A stretch of DNA of 64,000 nt from Planctomycetota bacterium (lineage in GTDB: Bacteria > Planctomycetota > B15-G4): assembly GCA_029259745.1 (NCBI GenBank), contig JAJDEO010000058.1, positions 1 through 64,000 of the forward strand. The letters run 5' to 3'. Each line of letters opens with the position of its first letter. The stretch's first letter is position 1. Shown piece by piece: positions 8,989-17,395 of the stretch. The notes beneath the pieces were generated by a model. That model searched no databases, was not told where the DNA came from, and saw nothing but the letters and a program-made list of their open reading frames with translations. Made by a program: the position numbers and the translations under genes.

Positions 8989-9324
8989 ATGCCCACGTAC
9001 GACTACGCCTGCAAGCACTGCGAGCACACGTTCGAGGTCTTCCAGGGCATCCACGACAAGCTCCTGCGCAAGTGTCCCGAGTGTGGACGGCTCGGCCTCG
9101 AGCGCCTCTTCGGGACGGGCGCCGGGATCATGTTCAAGGGCTCGGGCTTCTACGAGACCGACTACCGCTCGGACAGCTACAAGAAGGGCGCTGAAGCCGA
9201 CAAGAAGGTCAGTTCGCCGAAGGACAGCAAGGACAACAGCAAGGACAAGGGAGCGTCCTCGGGTGGATCCTCGGCCGCAAAGCCCAAGGATTCTAAGGCC
9301 AAGAAGACGAAGAAGAAGAGCTGA
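8989..9324 (+). CDS. FmdB-family zinc-ribbon protein
   Basis: The first ~60 residues are the small zinc ribbon of the FmdB/CxxC family: MPTYDYACKHC..., then CPECG near residue 34, giving four zinc-ligand cysteines (C8, C11, C34, C37). This is followed by the typical MFKGSGFYETDY phrase. The remaining ~50 residues are a low-complexity Lys/Ser/Asp tail, probably disordered. The family was named for a putative regulator of formamidase, but no general function is established. It follows grpE by 108 bp on the same strand and may be co-transcribed with the chaperone genes. Confidence 0.85.
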   Translation: MPTYDYACKHCEHTFEVFQGIHDKLLRKCPECGRLGLERLFGTGAGIMFKGSGFYETDYRSDSYKKGAEADKKVSSPKDSKDNSKDKGASSGGSSAAKPKDSKAKKTKKKS

Positions 9325-9474
9325 CGAGTGCACGTGCCGGGGGAGGAGCGAAGCGGCTCACCGGCGGGTACACTCATCGAGATCAGCGTGTGACGCGCGT
9401 CGTTCCATCCCTGGCGGCCCGCTCCCTTCACACAGCCCCCACCGAGATCCCCTCACCACTTGGCTCCGCCAGAC

Positions 9475-10623
9475 ATGGCCGACTCCCCCGTCCAGTCCAA
9501 GATCCCGCGCGAGAGTGAGAACGTCCTGCGGCTCGCCGAGGACCTCTCGCACCAGCGCCTCCGTTGGGTCAGCCGGCCCACGGAGATCGAGTTCGGCTTC
9601 AACAATCACTGCAACCTGGTGTGCATCATGTGCCACCAGTCCGACGGGATCCCGCTCAAGGAGATGCCGGCGCCGAAGGCCCGTGAAGTCCTCGCCGACA
9701 TCCTCCCGCACGCGCTACACCTGACGCCGTCGGATGCGTCCGAGCCGTTGATGAACGACCTCGACGAGATCTGCCGGCTGTGCGAAGAGCACAACGTGCA
9801 GATGCTGCTGTACTGCAACGCCACGCTGCTCGATGTCGCCACGTTCGAGAAGATCGCGCCCTACACACACCGCATCTGGTTCAGCGTCGACTCGGCCGAC
9901 AAGGCCACGTTCGAGAAGCTGCGCGCCGGGTCGGTGTTCGAGGAGTGCATCGAGAACATCCGCGCCGTCATGCCGCGCGCGAAGGCGGCCGGCATCGAAG
10001 TCGGCTTCAACGCCGTCGTCATGGAGCCGAACTGGGATCACATGCCCGACCTCGTCGACCTCGTGGCCGACCTCGGCGGCGAGCAGATGTCGATGCAGGA
10101 GCTGCTCCCCAACTCCACCGGCTACGACGCGCTGAAGATCGAGGGCAAGGTCGACGACGAAGCCTTCGGGCTCATGGTCGACCTCGTGCGGCAGCGCGCC
10201 GCGGCGCGTCAGATCGACGTCAGCCTGCGCTTCCACCAGCCCTTCTCGGGTGAGATCCAGCACCGTCCCACGCAACAGGCGAGCAAGGCGCCGCTGGCGA
10301 TGATCCGCGAGCTGCACATGGACAGCCTCGCCGAGATGCATCCGACCTTCTGCGCGATGGCCATGAACTACGCGAAGGTCACGCCCGACGGCGAGGTCTA
10401 CCCCTGCTGCCGCGGCCCCGAGGAGCTCTCGATGGGCAACGTCCTCAAGGAGAGCTTCGGCGACATCTGGAACGGCAAGAAGTTCCAGGAGTTCCGCCGG
10501 CAGATGTTCGAGCGCGACTACGCACCCGTGTGCCGCGATTGCGTCGTGCTGACGGGCCCCGAGCGCTTCCACAAGGCCTGCGCCGACCAACCGAAGGAAC
10601 CGGCAACGAGCGACGAGAGCTGA
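9475..10623 (+). CDS. Radical SAM protein with SPASM-type C-terminus
   Basis: A 382-residue enzyme that binds a [4Fe-4S] cluster and S-adenosylmethionine. The cluster motif is C46-x3-C50-x2-C53, followed by a TIM-barrel-like domain. The C-terminus (from about residue 285) has spaced cysteines: CAMAMNY, YPCCRG and VCRDCV. This is the pattern of SPASM domains carrying auxiliary clusters. Relatives modify peptides, sugars or cofactors; the substrate here is not recognisable and no RiPP precursor-like peptide lies nearby. A TTG at 9460 is an alternative start, but the ATG at 9475 is preferred; neither has a good ribosome-binding site. The gene ends at the strong terminator at 10657. Confidence 0.85.
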   Translation: MADSPVQSKIPRESENVLRLAEDLSHQRLRWVSRPTEIEFGFNNHCNLVCIMCHQSDGIPLKEMPAPKAREVLADILPHALHLTPSDASEPLMNDLDEICRLCEEHNVQMLLYCNATLLDVATFEKIAPYTHRIWFSVDSADKATFEKLRAGSVFEECIENIRAVMPRAKAAGIEVGFNAVVMEPNWDHMPDLVDLVADLGGEQMSMQELLPNSTGYDALKIEGKVDDEAFGLMVDLVRQRAAARQIDVSLRFHQPFSGEIQHRPTQQASKAPLAMIRELHMDSLAEMHPTFCAMAMNYAKVTPDGEVYPCCRGPEELSMGNVLKESFGDIWNGKKFQEFRRQMFERDYAPVCRDCVVLTGPERFHKACADQPKEPATSDES

Positions 10624-10656
10624 GGGCTGCGCCCGCCGGGCTGTCGTGAAACAAGA

Positions 10657-10684
10657 AGAGCGTGACGGGCAGCCGTCACGCTCT
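10657..10684. terminator. Bidirectional intrinsic terminator
   Basis: A perfect 12-bp stem (AGAGCGTGACGG paired with CCGTCACGCTCT) closes a 4-base loop, GCAG. Flanking bases are GTTTCATTC on the + side and TTCTTGTTTC on the - side. It therefore works as a U-rich terminator for both the radical SAM gene (+) and the anti-sigma gene (-), which converge here. It is the clearest terminator in the window. Confidence 0.85.
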
Positions 10685-10708
10685 GTTTCATTCAGTGCGA
10701 AAGACCGC

Positions 10709-11458
10709 TCAGCGCTGTTCTTGCCAGCGGGGACGCACGCGAAGTTCGCGATCCTCGACGGGCCGCAGCTTCGGAGCCTGGGGCTGCGGGAGATACACCT
10801 GCAGCACCATCGGCTCGAGGGGTGTGGTCGGCACGAGGTGCCCACCGCTGGCATCGACGGGAACCATCTCGCGTGACGGCCCCATGAGCGAAGACGTTGT
10901 GTTCTGTGGACGCAGCGTCGGCCCGGGGTTTTCGCCGATGACGTCGGCGAGCGCACCGCCCACGGGGATCCCACCCGCCATGGTCATGACGTCGAGTCCG
11001 GCCGCTGCGGCCCCCGTGTCGACCGCAAGCGTCGCGTGCGGCGCGGCCTCGCCGGCGTCATCGAACGCCTGCCAGGCCTGCCAGCCCACGAGCCCGACGA
11101 CGAGCACTGCCGCCGCGGCCCGGATGCGTGCACCGCCAGAGCGCCAAAAGGACACCGACGAGGCGCGCGGCGACTCGGCCGCCGGCCCCGGCTCATCGAG
11201 GGCGATGCGCGCCATGACTTCATCGGCGAACCCATCGAGCGCGCCGGCAGGCAAGGGTGCCTCTCCGACGACGCCGAGGCGTCCCCGAAGCGTGGCGTAC
11301 GCGCGGAACTCGCGGAAGCAGGCAAGGCACTCGTGCAGATGTTCGTCGACCGGGCCGACGTGCTTGGTGTCGAGGTCTCCCCCGACGTGCAGCGGAAGCA
11401 GGTCGCGCACCTTTCGGCACGAGTAGTTGTTTCGTGATTGCGATCTGGACGTGGTCAC
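10709..11458 (-). CDS. Zinc-type anti-sigma factor, membrane-anchored
   Basis: A 249-residue protein. The N-terminal zinc-finger anti-sigma domain has C14 and the H40-x3-C44-x2-C47 motif. A single membrane segment follows at about 112-130 (ARIRAAAAVLVVGLVGWQAW). The ~115-residue C-terminal part would lie in the periplasm and has a Pro-rich end. Its start overlaps the stop of the upstream sigma-factor gene by 4 bases (11455-11458), which ties the stoichiometry of the two. By family analogy it holds the sigma factor at the membrane until a signal changes the zinc site or triggers proteolysis. The stimulus cannot be deduced. Confidence 0.88.
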   Translation of the reverse strand: MTTSRSQSRNNYSCRKVRDLLPLHVGGDLDTKHVGPVDEHLHECLACFREFRAYATLRGRLGVVGEAPLPAGALDGFADEVMARIALDEPGPAAESPRASSVSFWRSGGARIRAAAAVLVVGLVGWQAWQAFDDAGEAAPHATLAVDTGAAAAGLDVMTMAGGIPVGGALADVIGENPGPTLRPQNTTSSLMGPSREMVPVDASGGHLVPTTPLEPMVLQVYLPQPQAPKLRPVEDRELRVRPRWQEQR

Positions 11459-12123
11459 TGGAGTGAATCCTCGGTGATGGCTCCGTCGATGGCGCGCGCA
11501 CGCGCTCTCTCGTTCCGAGCCTCTAGGCGGTCCCAGTTCTCCTTGAACTGCTTGCGAGCGACGTGCAGCCGCCAGCGAACCGTCGGGTGTGTGATGCCGG
11601 TGATGTCGGAGATCTGCTTCGACGACAATCCTTCGAGGTCGCGCAGGGCCAAGACCGTGCGGTACTTCTCGTCGAGCGTCTCGAGCACGGAGCGGACCTT
11701 GCCGCTGAGCTCTTCGCTGTCCTGCCGGTGGGACGGCGCCTGGTCGTGGCCGTCGTCGGCGAGCCCCTCGCGGAAGATGTCGACGTCGACACCCTTGTGG
11801 CGCTTGTTGCGACGCAGGTGGTCGATCGCCAGGTTGACCGTGATGCGGTAGAGCCAGGTCGTGAAGGCCATCGAGAAGTCGAAGCGCTCGAGTGCGCGCC
11901 AGACGCGCACGAAGGCCTCCTGGGCCACATCGCGCGACGCCTCGCCGTCACCGAGCACTCGGTAGGCGGCCCAATAAGCGCGCTCCTCGTGGCGCTTGAC
12001 CAGGGCCGCAAACGACTCCTGGTGCCCATCGAGGCACTCGCGAATGAGCTCGTGATCGTCGCGGGTCAAAGCAAGGGCCCGGGGGGAGACGTCGGCTCGC
12101 GTAGTTTTCGGGACGGCAGACAT
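11455..12123 (-). CDS. ECF-type RNA polymerase sigma factor
   Basis: A 222-residue sigma-70 family protein of the extracytoplasmic-function type. Region 2 contains the DVAQEAFVRVWRAL core-binding helix and the TWLYRITVNLAIDHLRR promoter-melting segment. Region 4 near the C-terminus has the DLEGLSSKQISDITGITHPTVRWRLHVARKQF helix-turn-helix for -35 recognition. A TTG eight codons upstream (12147) is an alternative start; the ATG at 12123 is favoured because a G-rich GGTGGG lies close before it. It is coupled to the anti-sigma gene by ATGA overlap. As with other ECF pairs, autoregulation from the 335-bp upstream region is likely but no promoter could be assigned. Confidence 0.92.
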   Translation of the reverse strand: MSAVPKTTRADVSPRALALTRDDHELIRECLDGHQESFAALVKRHEERAYWAAYRVLGDGEASRDVAQEAFVRVWRALERFDFSMAFTTWLYRITVNLAIDHLRRNKRHKGVDVDIFREGLADDGHDQAPSHRQDSEELSGKVRSVLETLDEKYRTVLALRDLEGLSSKQISDITGITHPTVRWRLHVARKQFKENWDRLEARNERARARAIDGAITEDSLQ

Positions 12124-12266
12124 GCCCACCGTACGCGGGACCGACAAGTGGTGTGAGTTGAAAACTTCGCGCCGTTAGCTCGGTTCAGCCTTGTTCCTGG
12201 CTAGCAGCCCGCCTGCTCCGAGTGCGACGTGCGTGACCGAGTGTGCCTGTGCACGTGCGGGAACGC

Positions 12267-12290
12267 AGGCGAATCGGTGGATTCGTCGAG
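12267..12290. repeat. 24-bp hairpin element, copy A
   Basis: The 24 bases starting AGGCGAATCGGTGGATTCG and ending TCGAG are identical to 51317-51340. The centre forms a hairpin: GGCGAATC, loop GGTG, GATTCGTC (8 pairs, one a G-U wobble). Similarity continues slightly to the left (GAACGC here, GAACAG in the other copy). Both copies are intergenic. Confidence 0.75.
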
Positions 12291-12364
12291 GCTCCCGCGC
12301 TTGCAAAGGCGCGCTCGGGTGCGTGCGGCGTGCGAATGAGTTTTTCAACCGGCTGCCACGCGCA

Positions 12365-12393
12365 TCGACGCAGGCGAACGATCGATGCGTCGA
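12365..12393. repeat. Second hairpin sharing the CGCAGGCGAA motif
   Basis: A perfect 8-bp inverted repeat, TCGACGCA / TGCGTCGA, encloses a 13-base loop. The left arm and loop contain CGCAGGCGAA, the same ten bases that lead into copy A of the 24-bp element a hundred bases away. It may be a diverged member of the same family. Confidence 0.5.
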
Positions 12394-12458
12394 ATCGATG
12401 CAAACCGCCAGGGGCGACCATGGAGCGAGCAAATGGCGCGAAACTGCGACTCAGGCCA

Positions 12459-13487
12459 CTAGTGCTGACGGGTCTCGTCGCCATTTTTTGGCCCCTGCTC
12501 AACCTCCACCACGTCGCCGATCCGGCGGTACTTGGCGCTTCTGGCGGCGAGCAGCTCCTCCACGGACAGCATCGACAGCACGTCGAGCGCGGCGCGAACG
12601 GCCGATCCAAGGGTTTCGGCGGCCTGCTTCTTGTCTCGATGTGCGCCAACCCGCGGCTCCGCGAGGATCTCGTCGGCCACGCCCAGCTCGGCCAAGAACT
12701 GGCCCGAGAGCTTCAGCGCCGAGGCGGCCTCCTCGGCCCGTGCCCCGTCCTTCCAGAGGATCGACGCGCAACCCTCCGGAGAGATCACCGAGTAGTAGGA
12801 GTTCTCCATGACGAGCAGCCGATCGCAGACGCCGATCCCGAGCGCCCCACCGCTGCCGCCCTCGCCGATGACGACGGAGACGATCGGCACCTTCATGCGT
12901 GACATCTCGAGGATGTTCCAGGCGATCGCGCTCGCCTGCCCGCGCTCTTCGGCCGCGATGCCGGGATAGGCGCCGGGCGTGTTGATGAGCGTGATGATCG
13001 GCAGCCCCATACGCTCGGCGAGCTGCATGCAGCGCAAGGCCTTGCGATACCCCTCGGGGTGGGCGCAGCCCCAGTTGCACGCGATGCGTTCTTCAGTGGT
13101 GCGGCCCTTGCGGTGCCCCACGACCATCACGCGCCGATCGCCGAGCGTGGCGAAGCCCGTGAAGATCGCACGGTCGTCGCCGAAGAGTCGGTCGCCGTGC
13201 AACTCGACGACGTCGGTGAACAGCAGGTCGAGATAGTCGCTCGTGACGGGCCGCTCGACGTGTCGGCTGATCTGGATGCGCTGCCAGAGCGTGAGCTCGG
13301 GCTCGAGGGCATCGAGGAGATCGTCGCGCTCCTCGATGAGCGCCGCGATCTCCGCGCTCTCGGCGGGATCTTCATTGGCCTTGTGCGCCGTCTCGGTGAG
13401 TTCGGCGATCTGGAGATCGAGCGCGCGGATGGGGCGTTCGAACTCCAGGGCATTCTTGAGCGGATCAGGCTTCTTCGAGAGGACCAT
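12459..13487 (-). CDS. accA: Acetyl-CoA carboxylase carboxyltransferase, alpha subunit
   Basis: AccA, with AccD, transfers the carboxyl group from biotin to acetyl-CoA to make malonyl-CoA, the first step of fatty-acid synthesis. The 342-residue protein matches the family throughout. It has the N-terminal ALEFERPI...L helical region, the GDRLFGDDRAIFTGFA segment near 115, and the GHRKGR, NTPGAYPG, EERGQ, EGGSGGALGIG and MENSYYSVISPEGCASILWKD motifs. The start is the ATG at 13487 (MVLSKKPDP...); the frame is open far upstream, but that part is only the antisense of purL. It is divergent from purL, 132 bp apart. accD and the biotin subunits are elsewhere. Confidence 0.96.
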   Translation of the reverse strand: MVLSKKPDPLKNALEFERPIRALDLQIAELTETAHKANEDPAESAEIAALIEERDDLLDALEPELTLWQRIQISRHVERPVTSDYLDLLFTDVVELHGDRLFGDDRAIFTGFATLGDRRVMVVGHRKGRTTEERIACNWGCAHPEGYRKALRCMQLAERMGLPIITLINTPGAYPGIAAEERGQASAIAWNILEMSRMKVPIVSVVIGEGGSGGALGIGVCDRLLVMENSYYSVISPEGCASILWKDGARAEEAASALKLSGQFLAELGVADEILAEPRVGAHRDKKQAAETLGSAVRAALDVLSMLSVEELLAARSAKYRRIGDVVEVEQGPKNGDETRQH

Positions 13488-13619
13488 GGCGACGGATGTT
13501 ACCGAAGACGCACGCTCGATGGACCCCGATGGACGGAGGATCGGGACGTCCGCGCCCGCTACGATGGCGGCTTGCTGCGGCGCTCGTCGCGCGCTGCCCC
13601 CGCCTCCGGACCCCCGTCG

Positions 13620-16535
13620 ATGTCCCAGTCCTTCTGCATCGAGACAAGCCTGCGGCCCGAGCACGTCGACGTGCACGCCGCGCGCATCCGCGCCCAGGCC
13701 CGCGAGATCGGCCTCGCGGTCCCCGACGGCCTCGCGACACGCCGCGGGTATTCGCTTCAGGTGCCCGGCGGCGAAGCTGACGCGCGTGCCCTCGGCGAGC
13801 GCCTGCTGGCCGACGCCGTGCTCGAGACCGCGCGCGTGCTGCCGACGGACGCCTCGCCCTGCGAGCCCGACACGCGGCGGCTCGAGGTCGTCCGACGCCC
13901 TGGTGTCATGGACCCGGTCGCCCAGAGCATCGTGCGCGCCGCCGCGGCCCTCGGCATCGAAGTCTCGTCGGTGCGCTCGTGGTCGGCCTTCGTCTTCCCC
14001 GCCTCCGTGAGCACGGAGCTGCTCGAGCAACTCGGCAGCGAGCTGCTCGCCAACGCGGCGATCGAAGACGTGCGCATCGACCCCACCACCGGCATCGCGC
14101 CGATGGCCGACCTGCCCGACGTGCCGTTCCACATCACGCGCGTCCCGCTGCTCGAGGCCGACGACGCCGCACTCGAACGCATCAGCGCCGAGGGCTGTCT
14201 CGCGCTCGACCTCGTCGAGATGCGCGCCGTGCAGTCGCACTTCGTCGACCTGGGACGCGACCCGACCGACCTCGAACTCGAGACGCTCGCCCAGACGTGG
14301 TCGGAACACTGCAAGCACAAGACGCTCACCGGGATCGTCAACTACGACGGCGAAATCCACGACAACCTGCTCACGTCGATGATCGGGCGCGCCACGCACG
14401 AACTCGACCGCGACTTCTGCAAGTCGGTCTTCGTCGACAACGCCGGCGTGGTGTCGTTCGACGAGAACTTCCACCTCACGTTCAAGGTCGAGACGCACAA
14501 CCATCCCTCGGCCATCGAACCCTACGGCGGCGCGGGCACTGGTCTTGGCGGCGTGATCCGCGACACGCTCGGCACGGGGCTGGGCGCGCGCCCCGTCGCG
14601 TCGACGGACGTCTTCTGCTTCGGACCGCCCGACCTCACGGCCGACGAACTGCCGAAAGGTTGCATGCATCCGCGCCGCATCATGAAGGGCGTCGTGGCGG
14701 GTGTGCGCGACTACGGCAACCGCATGGGCATCCCGACGGTAAACGGCGCGGTCTGTTTCGATGAACGCTACGTCGGCAATCCGCTGGTGTACTGCGGGTC
14801 GATCGGTCTGCTGCCCGTCGACCGCCTCGAGAAGCACGTCGAGCCCGGCGACCTGATCGTCGTCGCGGGCGGTCGCACGGGCCGCGACGGAATCCACGGC
14901 GCAACCTTCTCGTCGCTCGAGCTTCACGAAGAATCGGAAACGGCCTCGTCGGGCGCCGTGCAGATCGGCAACGCGATCGAAGAGAAGCGCGTGCTCGACG
15001 CGATGATCACGGCGCGCGATCGCGGGCTTTACCGCTGCGTGACCGACTGTGGCGCGGGCGGGCTCTCGTCGGCGGTCGGCGAGATGGGCGAGACGACGGG
15101 CGCCGACGTCGACCTCGACACCGTGCCGCTGAAGTACCACGGCCTCACGTACGCCGAAGTCTGGATCTCGGAGGCCCAGGAGCGAATGGTCTACGCCGTG
15201 CCGCCCGAACACCGCGACGAGATCCTCGCGCTGTTCAAGTCGGAGGACGTCGAGGCCGTCGTCATCGGGACCTTCACCGACACGGGCCGCCTCGTCGCGC
15301 GGTCGCACGGCGAGGTCGTCATGGACCTCTCGATGGCGTACCTGCACGACGGCCTTCCGCGTCAAGAACGGCCGGCCACGAAGCGCGTCCGCGACCTCAC
15401 CGACCCCTCGCTTCCCGGCGACGTCGACGTCGCCACGACGACCGAGCTGCTCACCTCGTTGCTGTCGGCGCCGAACATCGCGAGCAAGGAGTGGATCATC
15501 CGCCAGTACGACCACGAGGTGCAGGGCGGCTCGGTGCTCAAGCCGCTCGTCGGCGTGCGTCGCGACGGGCCCGGTGATGCCGCCGTCGTCGCGCCGGTGC
15601 TCGGCAGTCGCCGCGGCTTCGCAGTCGGATGCGGACTCAACCCGAAACTCGGCGACGTCGACCCGTACCAGATGTCGCTGCACGCCATCGACGAGGCCCT
15701 GCGTAACGTCACCTGCGTGGGCGGCGATCCGAACGAAACGTCCATCCTCGACAACTTCTCCTGGGGCCGCTGCGACGAGCCACGCAACCTCGGCGATCTC
15801 GTCGAGGCGTGCAAGGCCTGCTACGACGGCGGCATGGCGTATCGCACGCCGTTCATCTCGGGCAAGGACAGCCTCAACAACGACTACCGCTCGGGCGGCG
15901 TGTCGCGCTCGATCCCGCCGACCCTGCTGATCTCCGCGCTCGCGCCCGTCGACGACATCCTCGATGTCGTGTCGATGGACATGAAGTCACCCGGCTCGAC
16001 GCTGATCGTCGTGGGCGACAGCGGCGCAGAGCTCGGTGGCTCGCATCTCGCCGAGGCCTGTGGCGCACTCGGCACGGCCGTGCCGCCGGTGAACCTCACG
16101 GTCGGACCGGCCGTGATGCGCGCCGTGCATGAACTGATCGTCGCGGGACGACTGCTGTCGTGTCACGACCTCTCCGAGGGCGGGCTCGCAGTGGCCCTCG
16201 CCGAGATGGCGTTCGCCGGCGAGGTCGGTGCGCTGGTGGACGTCGCCAAGCTCCCGTTGCGCGAAGGCGTCAGCGGCCTGCACCCGTGGACGGCGGCGTT
16301 CGGTGAATCGCCGTCGCGCTTCGTGCTCGAAGTCGCCGCCGACGAGGTCGACGCCGTGACCGCGGTGCTCGGCTCGCTGCCCCATGCCGTCATCGGCACG
16401 ACGCACGCCGAGCACGCGCTGCGTGTCGTCGACGGCGACCTTCCGCTCATCGACGCCCCACTCGAACGCCTGCGCGAGGCCTTCGTCCGCCCACTCGACC
16501 TCGACGCCGTGTCCGCAGAGACCTCCCCGTCATGA
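13620..16535 (+). CDS. purL: Phosphoribosylformylglycinamidine synthase (PurL) with PurS-like N-terminal region
   Basis: This catalyses the ATP- and glutamine-dependent conversion of FGAR to FGAM in purine synthesis. The protein is 971 residues, longer than the small ~720-residue PurL and shorter than the ~1300-residue large type. The first ~150 residues contain two segments resembling the PurS fold, the second starting LEVVRRPGVMDPVAQSIVRAA. Next come the linker (LGRDPTDLELETLAQTWSEHCKHKT) and the two AIRS-like ATPase halves, with GGAGTGLGGVIRD, TDCGAGGLSSAVGEMG and ISGKDSLNN. The glutaminase domain is absent and is supplied by the overlapping purQ. Start is the ATG at 13620; no strong ribosome-binding site is visible. 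Confidence 0.95.
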   Translation: MSQSFCIETSLRPEHVDVHAARIRAQAREIGLAVPDGLATRRGYSLQVPGGEADARALGERLLADAVLETARVLPTDASPCEPDTRRLEVVRRPGVMDPVAQSIVRAAAALGIEVSSVRSWSAFVFPASVSTELLEQLGSELLANAAIEDVRIDPTTGIAPMADLPDVPFHITRVPLLEADDAALERISAEGCLALDLVEMRAVQSHFVDLGRDPTDLELETLAQTWSEHCKHKTLTGIVNYDGEIHDNLLTSMIGRATHELDRDFCKSVFVDNAGVVSFDENFHLTFKVETHNHPSAIEPYGGAGTGLGGVIRDTLGTGLGARPVASTDVFCFGPPDLTADELPKGCMHPRRIMKGVVAGVRDYGNRMGIPTVNGAVCFDERYVGNPLVYCGSIGLLPVDRLEKHVEPGDLIVVAGGRTGRDGIHGATFSSLELHEESETASSGAVQIGNAIEEKRVLDAMITARDRGLYRCVTDCGAGGLSSAVGEMGETTGADVDLDTVPLKYHGLTYAEVWISEAQERMVYAVPPEHRDEILALFKSEDVEAVVIGTFTDTGRLVARSHGEVVMDLSMAYLHDGLPRQERPATKRVRDLTDPSLPGDVDVATTTELLTSLLSAPNIASKEWIIRQYDHEVQGGSVLKPLVGVRRDGPGDAAVVAPVLGSRRGFAVGCGLNPKLGDVDPYQMSLHAIDEALRNVTCVGGDPNETSILDNFSWGRCDEPRNLGDLVEACKACYDGGMAYRTPFISGKDSLNNDYRSGGVSRSIPPTLLISALAPVDDILDVVSMDMKSPGSTLIVVGDSGAELGGSHLAEACGALGTAVPPVNLTVGPAVMRAVHELIVAGRLLSCHDLSEGGLAVALAEMAFAGEVGALVDVAKLPLREGVSGLHPWTAAFGESPSRFVLEVAADEVDAVTAVLGSLPHAVIGTTHAEHALRVVDGDLPLIDAPLERLREAFVRPLDLDAVSAETSPS

Positions 16536-17335
16536 CCACCACGCCCTCCGCTCTCGTCCTCCGCGCCGCCGGCACCAACAGCGACGCCGAGACGGCCCAC
16601 TCCTTCGCGCACTTCGGCGCCGACACGGACATCGTGCACGTCAACCGCGTGCTCGAAGACCCCGACTCGATCCGCGGCCACCACGTGCTCGTCGTGCCGG
16701 GCGGCTTCGCGTACGGCGACGACGTCGGCGCCGGCACCGTCTTCGCGGCCGAGCTCGGCACGCGTCTCGCCGGCCCACTCCAGACCTTCCTCGACGACGG
16801 CGGGCTCGTCCTCGGGATCTGCAACGGCTTCCAGGTGCTCGTGCGCCTCGGGCTCCTGCCGGGTCTCGACCAGACGTTGGGCCAATGCCAGGTCACGCTC
16901 ACCGACAACGTCTCGGAGAAGTACGAGGACCGCTGGGTGCGCCTGGCGATTTCGTCGCGACGCTGCGTGTTCGTCGGTGACATGGAGCCGCCGGAGATGA
17001 TGGTGGCGCACGCCGAGGGTCGGCTCGTGGCGCTCGACGACGACGTGCTCGCGCGCCTCGACAGCGAGGACCGCGTCGTCTTCCGCTATGCCGACGCCCA
17101 GGGCGCGGCTACACAGTCCTACCCCGCCAACCCCAACGGCAGCACGCGCGCGATCGCCGGTCTGACCGACGCCACCGGCCGCGTGCTCGGCCTGATGCCC
17201 CACCCCGAGCGCGGGTTCCACGCCTGGCAGCACCCCGAGTGGACGCGCCAGAAGGCACACGGCACCCTGCCCGACATCGGACCCGGCGCGGCGATCTTCG
17301 ACAACGCCTGCGCCTGGGTGCGCGCCAACCGCTAG
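16532..17335 (+). CDS. purQ: Phosphoribosylformylglycinamidine synthase, glutaminase subunit PurQ
   Basis: A class I glutamine amidotransferase that feeds ammonia to PurL. The 267-residue protein has the nucleophile C97 in GICNGFQ and the His/Glu partners in MPHPERG (H224, E226), so the catalytic triad is complete. PGGFAYGDD near residue 56 forms part of the oxyanion region. Its ATG overlaps the purL stop by 4 bases (ATGA), a sign of translational coupling and of a 1:1 complex. It is the last gene of the purL-purQ unit. Confidence 0.95.
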   Translation: MTTTPSALVLRAAGTNSDAETAHSFAHFGADTDIVHVNRVLEDPDSIRGHHVLVVPGGFAYGDDVGAGTVFAAELGTRLAGPLQTFLDDGGLVLGICNGFQVLVRLGLLPGLDQTLGQCQVTLTDNVSEKYEDRWVRLAISSRRCVFVGDMEPPEMMVAHAEGRLVALDDDVLARLDSEDRVVFRYADAQGAATQSYPANPNGSTRAIAGLTDATGRVLGLMPHPERGFHAWQHPEWTRQKAHGTLPDIGPGAAIFDNACAWVRANR

Positions 17336-17348
17336 TGGTGTGATTCAT

Positions 17349-17360
17349 GGACGATCGTCC
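17349..17360. promoter_or_regulatory. 12-bp perfect palindrome after purQ
   Basis: GGACGATCGTCC is fully self-complementary. It lies 13 bp after the purQ stop, at the left end of the repeat at 17352-17395. As a hairpin it would give only a 4-bp stem with a 4-base loop, so a dimer-binding site is as likely as a terminator. No known regulator can be assigned. Confidence 0.25.
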
Positions 17361-17395
17361 TGAGGTTGCAGCGGGGCCTTGCTGGGAACGCGAAG
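17352..17395 (+). repeat. 44-bp intergenic repeat, copy A
   Basis: Ungapped comparison with 60903-60946 gives 35 of 44 identical bases, including the blocks CGATCGT, GAGGT, GGGCCTTGCTGG and GCGAAG. This copy lies in the 321-bp gap between purQ and the FG-GAP gene; the rest of that gap holds no supportable gene. The FG-GAP gene's GGAGGA ribosome-binding site is at the gap's right end. Confidence 0.5.

Larger units (their letters stand above)
12124..12458. other. 335-bp noncoding gap with two hairpin elements
   Basis: It lies between the end of accA and the start of the sigma-factor gene (both on the minus strand). No ORF here is credible. It holds the repeated hairpin at 12267-12290 and a related hairpin at 12365-12393, described separately. 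The sigma-factor promoter and the accA transcript end must both lie in this stretch. Confidence 0.6.

Noticed and set aside
13488..15683. Long in-frame upstream extension of accA to 15683 (1074 codons in all)
   Set aside because: Only the last 342 codons match AccA; the upstream part is the antisense of purL with biased composition.
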